Source of the DNA: Gnetum montanum
Taxonomy: Eukaryota; Streptophyta; Gnetopsida; Gnetales; Gnetaceae
Direction: 5' to 3'
Length of the DNA: 43,164 bases
NCBI GenBank assembly: GCA_015680685.1
Contig: MNCI01005989.1
Coordinates: 30,789 to 73,952, forward strand
Of this stretch, positions 41,860 to 43,164 are shown piece after piece. Every line of letters starts with the position of its first letter. Position 1 is the first letter of the stretch. A program made the translations under genes and the position numbers. The notes beneath the pieces are model-generated. The model did not search any database. It was not told the DNA's origin and saw nothing but the letters and a program-made list of their open reading frames with translations.

Positions 41860-42230
41860 CATGATGAAAAACACTTCTTTCAGGTGATCCACAACCATTA
41901 GGAGAGCACAATGATATAAATGAGATCCTATATATTAAAACATTAGGAGGTGTGCTAGATTTTGAGGACATATACATTGAACATATTCCTAGAAAAGAAA
42001 ATTATGTTCTTGATTTATTAGCTCGAATGGCCACTACTTTAGATGTCCCTATTAGACACAATGCTTGTGATTTTAAAAAGGTTAATTCCTATTCTATTCT
42101 AGATAATATCTGTTCTTTTCAGGTTTTGATGATGGTGATCATATTCATGAAGTTTTTTTTTCCAAGGGTAAATTTAGTGATTATTGTTTTAAAGTTTGTC
42201 AAATTAATAAAAAAGCTATGTCAAAGAACA
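41860..42230 (+). pseudogene. T2 archaeal-type RNase H, C-terminal remnant
   Basis: After a segment matching the T1 pre-aRNH spacer ('ndINEI.YIKTLGG'-like), about 365 bp corresponding to the first two-thirds of aRNH are deleted. What remains is 'DIYIEHIPRKENYVLDLLARMATTLDVPI', here quoted only to show the H-x-P-R-x-E-N signature, and the following linker 'YSILDNICSFQ'. It lies directly after the protease, as in T1. Confidence 0.75.
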
Positions 42231-43138
42231 TCATTATGTGAGTGTAGGATATGTGAAGTTAAACAATGGCTAGCCACAATCACTAGGTGACCTTGGAAAA
42301 TGCCATTTTCAATTTTATAAGCCCCAACCCTTAAGTGTGATGATCTATGGCTATCCTATGAGAAATATGATGAAATGTGTTCATCTCCACTTAAGAATCC
42401 CTAGTCACCCAAGAGACCCACTATGATGCCATCTAGATTATAATTAAAAGGCACATGCACAAGGGTTGAACTACACCATGGGAAAATTTCCGAAAAGACC
42501 ATGTTCTTTGGTAATGTAGCTAATCGACCAGACTTGTGTTGGAATTCCTACTTTAAGAATAAAGTAGATTATGAGCAAAGTTTTCTAAAAAATAAAAGAG
42601 ACAAAAGAAAAGAATGAGGACCATGTTCATTTGTAGTGTAATAAGTTCTTGAGTGTGATGGGGTTTGATAGCAATCCCCACCCTAGCCTTCATTTCCCCT
42701 TTCAACCTATTTTCCTAAAGTTAAAAAAAAAAAAGAGAAAAGCAAATAATCCCTTTTTACCCATTTCCTTTCTAAATGTCAAAAAATAAAAAAAATAAAA
42801 ATAATGAGTCATAAGAAAAAATCTAAAAGTTGTGGCTAGCTATGATCTAAAAAAAGCATGTCCTATTCATTAAGTTTGGCAAAAGTCTCGTGCTCAAAGT
42901 ACTCCACATACTTTTTACCTTTTACCTTGTGATAAGATTGAAAATGAGATCTTAATTATATACTTTATATACATGTATATATAGTTAAAGTTATGATTTA
43001 TAAAGAGTATATGTTTTGATCTTAATTAAATAAGATGGTGTGGTAAGGGTGGCCCACATCTAGTTCTCTCTTGATTATATGGTTATTTTAATCATGTTTA
43101 GATCAATATAGTTCACTTTCAAATTTCAATTTGTTTGT
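42231..43138. other. Unassigned A-rich sequence
   Basis: No domain is recognised. There are oligo-A runs (42720-42800) and two similar short segments, 'gaccatgttctttggtaatgt' near 42498 and 'gaccatgttcatttgtagtgt' near 42620. The break from T2 similarity near 42230 suggests a deletion or insertion junction. Confidence 0.4.
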
Positions 43139-43164
43139 TGATGAGACGCGATATGCACAAGCCG
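43139..43164 (+). repeat. Possible start of another type-a LTR, cut by the window edge
   Basis: 'tgatgagacgcgatatgc' resembles the A-family LTR start (TGATGAGTCACGATATC). Only 26 bases are visible. Confidence 0.3.

Larger units (their letters stand above)
38890..42230 (+). mobile_element. T2: Tat-like Ty3/gypsy element, 5' part
   Basis: Leader, gag, protease and the end of an archaeal-type RNase H align with T1 in the same order. RT, gypsy RNase H and integrase are absent: similarity to T1 fades near 42230, in the aRNH-RT linker. Its LTR was not recognised. It is oriented opposite to T1, with 5' ends facing each other. Confidence 0.75.

Overview
This window looks like intergenic DNA from a large, AT-rich seed-plant nuclear genome. 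Essentially everything that can be identified is decayed Ty3/gypsy LTR retrotransposon, inserted element within element. I see no host gene, tRNA, rRNA or CRISPR. The age of the copies (many stops and frameshifts, LTR pairs clearly diverged) and the survival of nearly whole old elements would suit a conifer or other gymnosperm, but that is inference; sequence alone does not fix the species.

Two coding families and three LTR types are present. Family A is Athila-like: LTRs of about 840 bp ending TGATGAG...CTCATCA, a primer-binding site resembling the tRNA-Asp complement, a long gag and a gag-pol body mostly in one frame. It has three copies: A1 (+, about 1-6038, broken), A2 (+, 14878-24809, complete, TSD AGAAG) and A3 (-, 28730-38648, complete, TSD ACAAT). 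Family T is Tat-like, with an archaeal-type second RNase H. It has two copies: T1 (-, about 6863-26640 including its insertions) and T2 (+, about 38890-42230). T1 and T2 lie head to head.

Layout: 1-546 is 3' internal sequence of an A element; 547-1408 is an A-type LTR, followed by the PBS, gag, PR, RT and part of RNase H of A1, cut off near 6038. Next is a 5'-truncated variant LTR (LTR-b, 6040-6862), then T1 read right to left. T1 is interrupted by a 2.27-kb solo LTR (9421-11687), a solo LTR-b (11877-12882) and all of A2. From 26641 to 28729 is unassigned DNA, then A3, a short unassigned stretch, T2, and unassigned A-rich sequence to the end. A possible further LTR start lies at 43139.

The proteins are those of retrotransposition: Gag capsid, aspartic protease, reverse transcriptase, RNase H and integrase. 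None is intact, so all copies appear non-autonomous. The most interesting features are the position of the second RNase H in T1 and T2 (between protease and RT, not between RNase H and integrase), and LTR subtypes that share R-U5 but carry different repeat arrays in U3. No non-transposon system is demonstrated.
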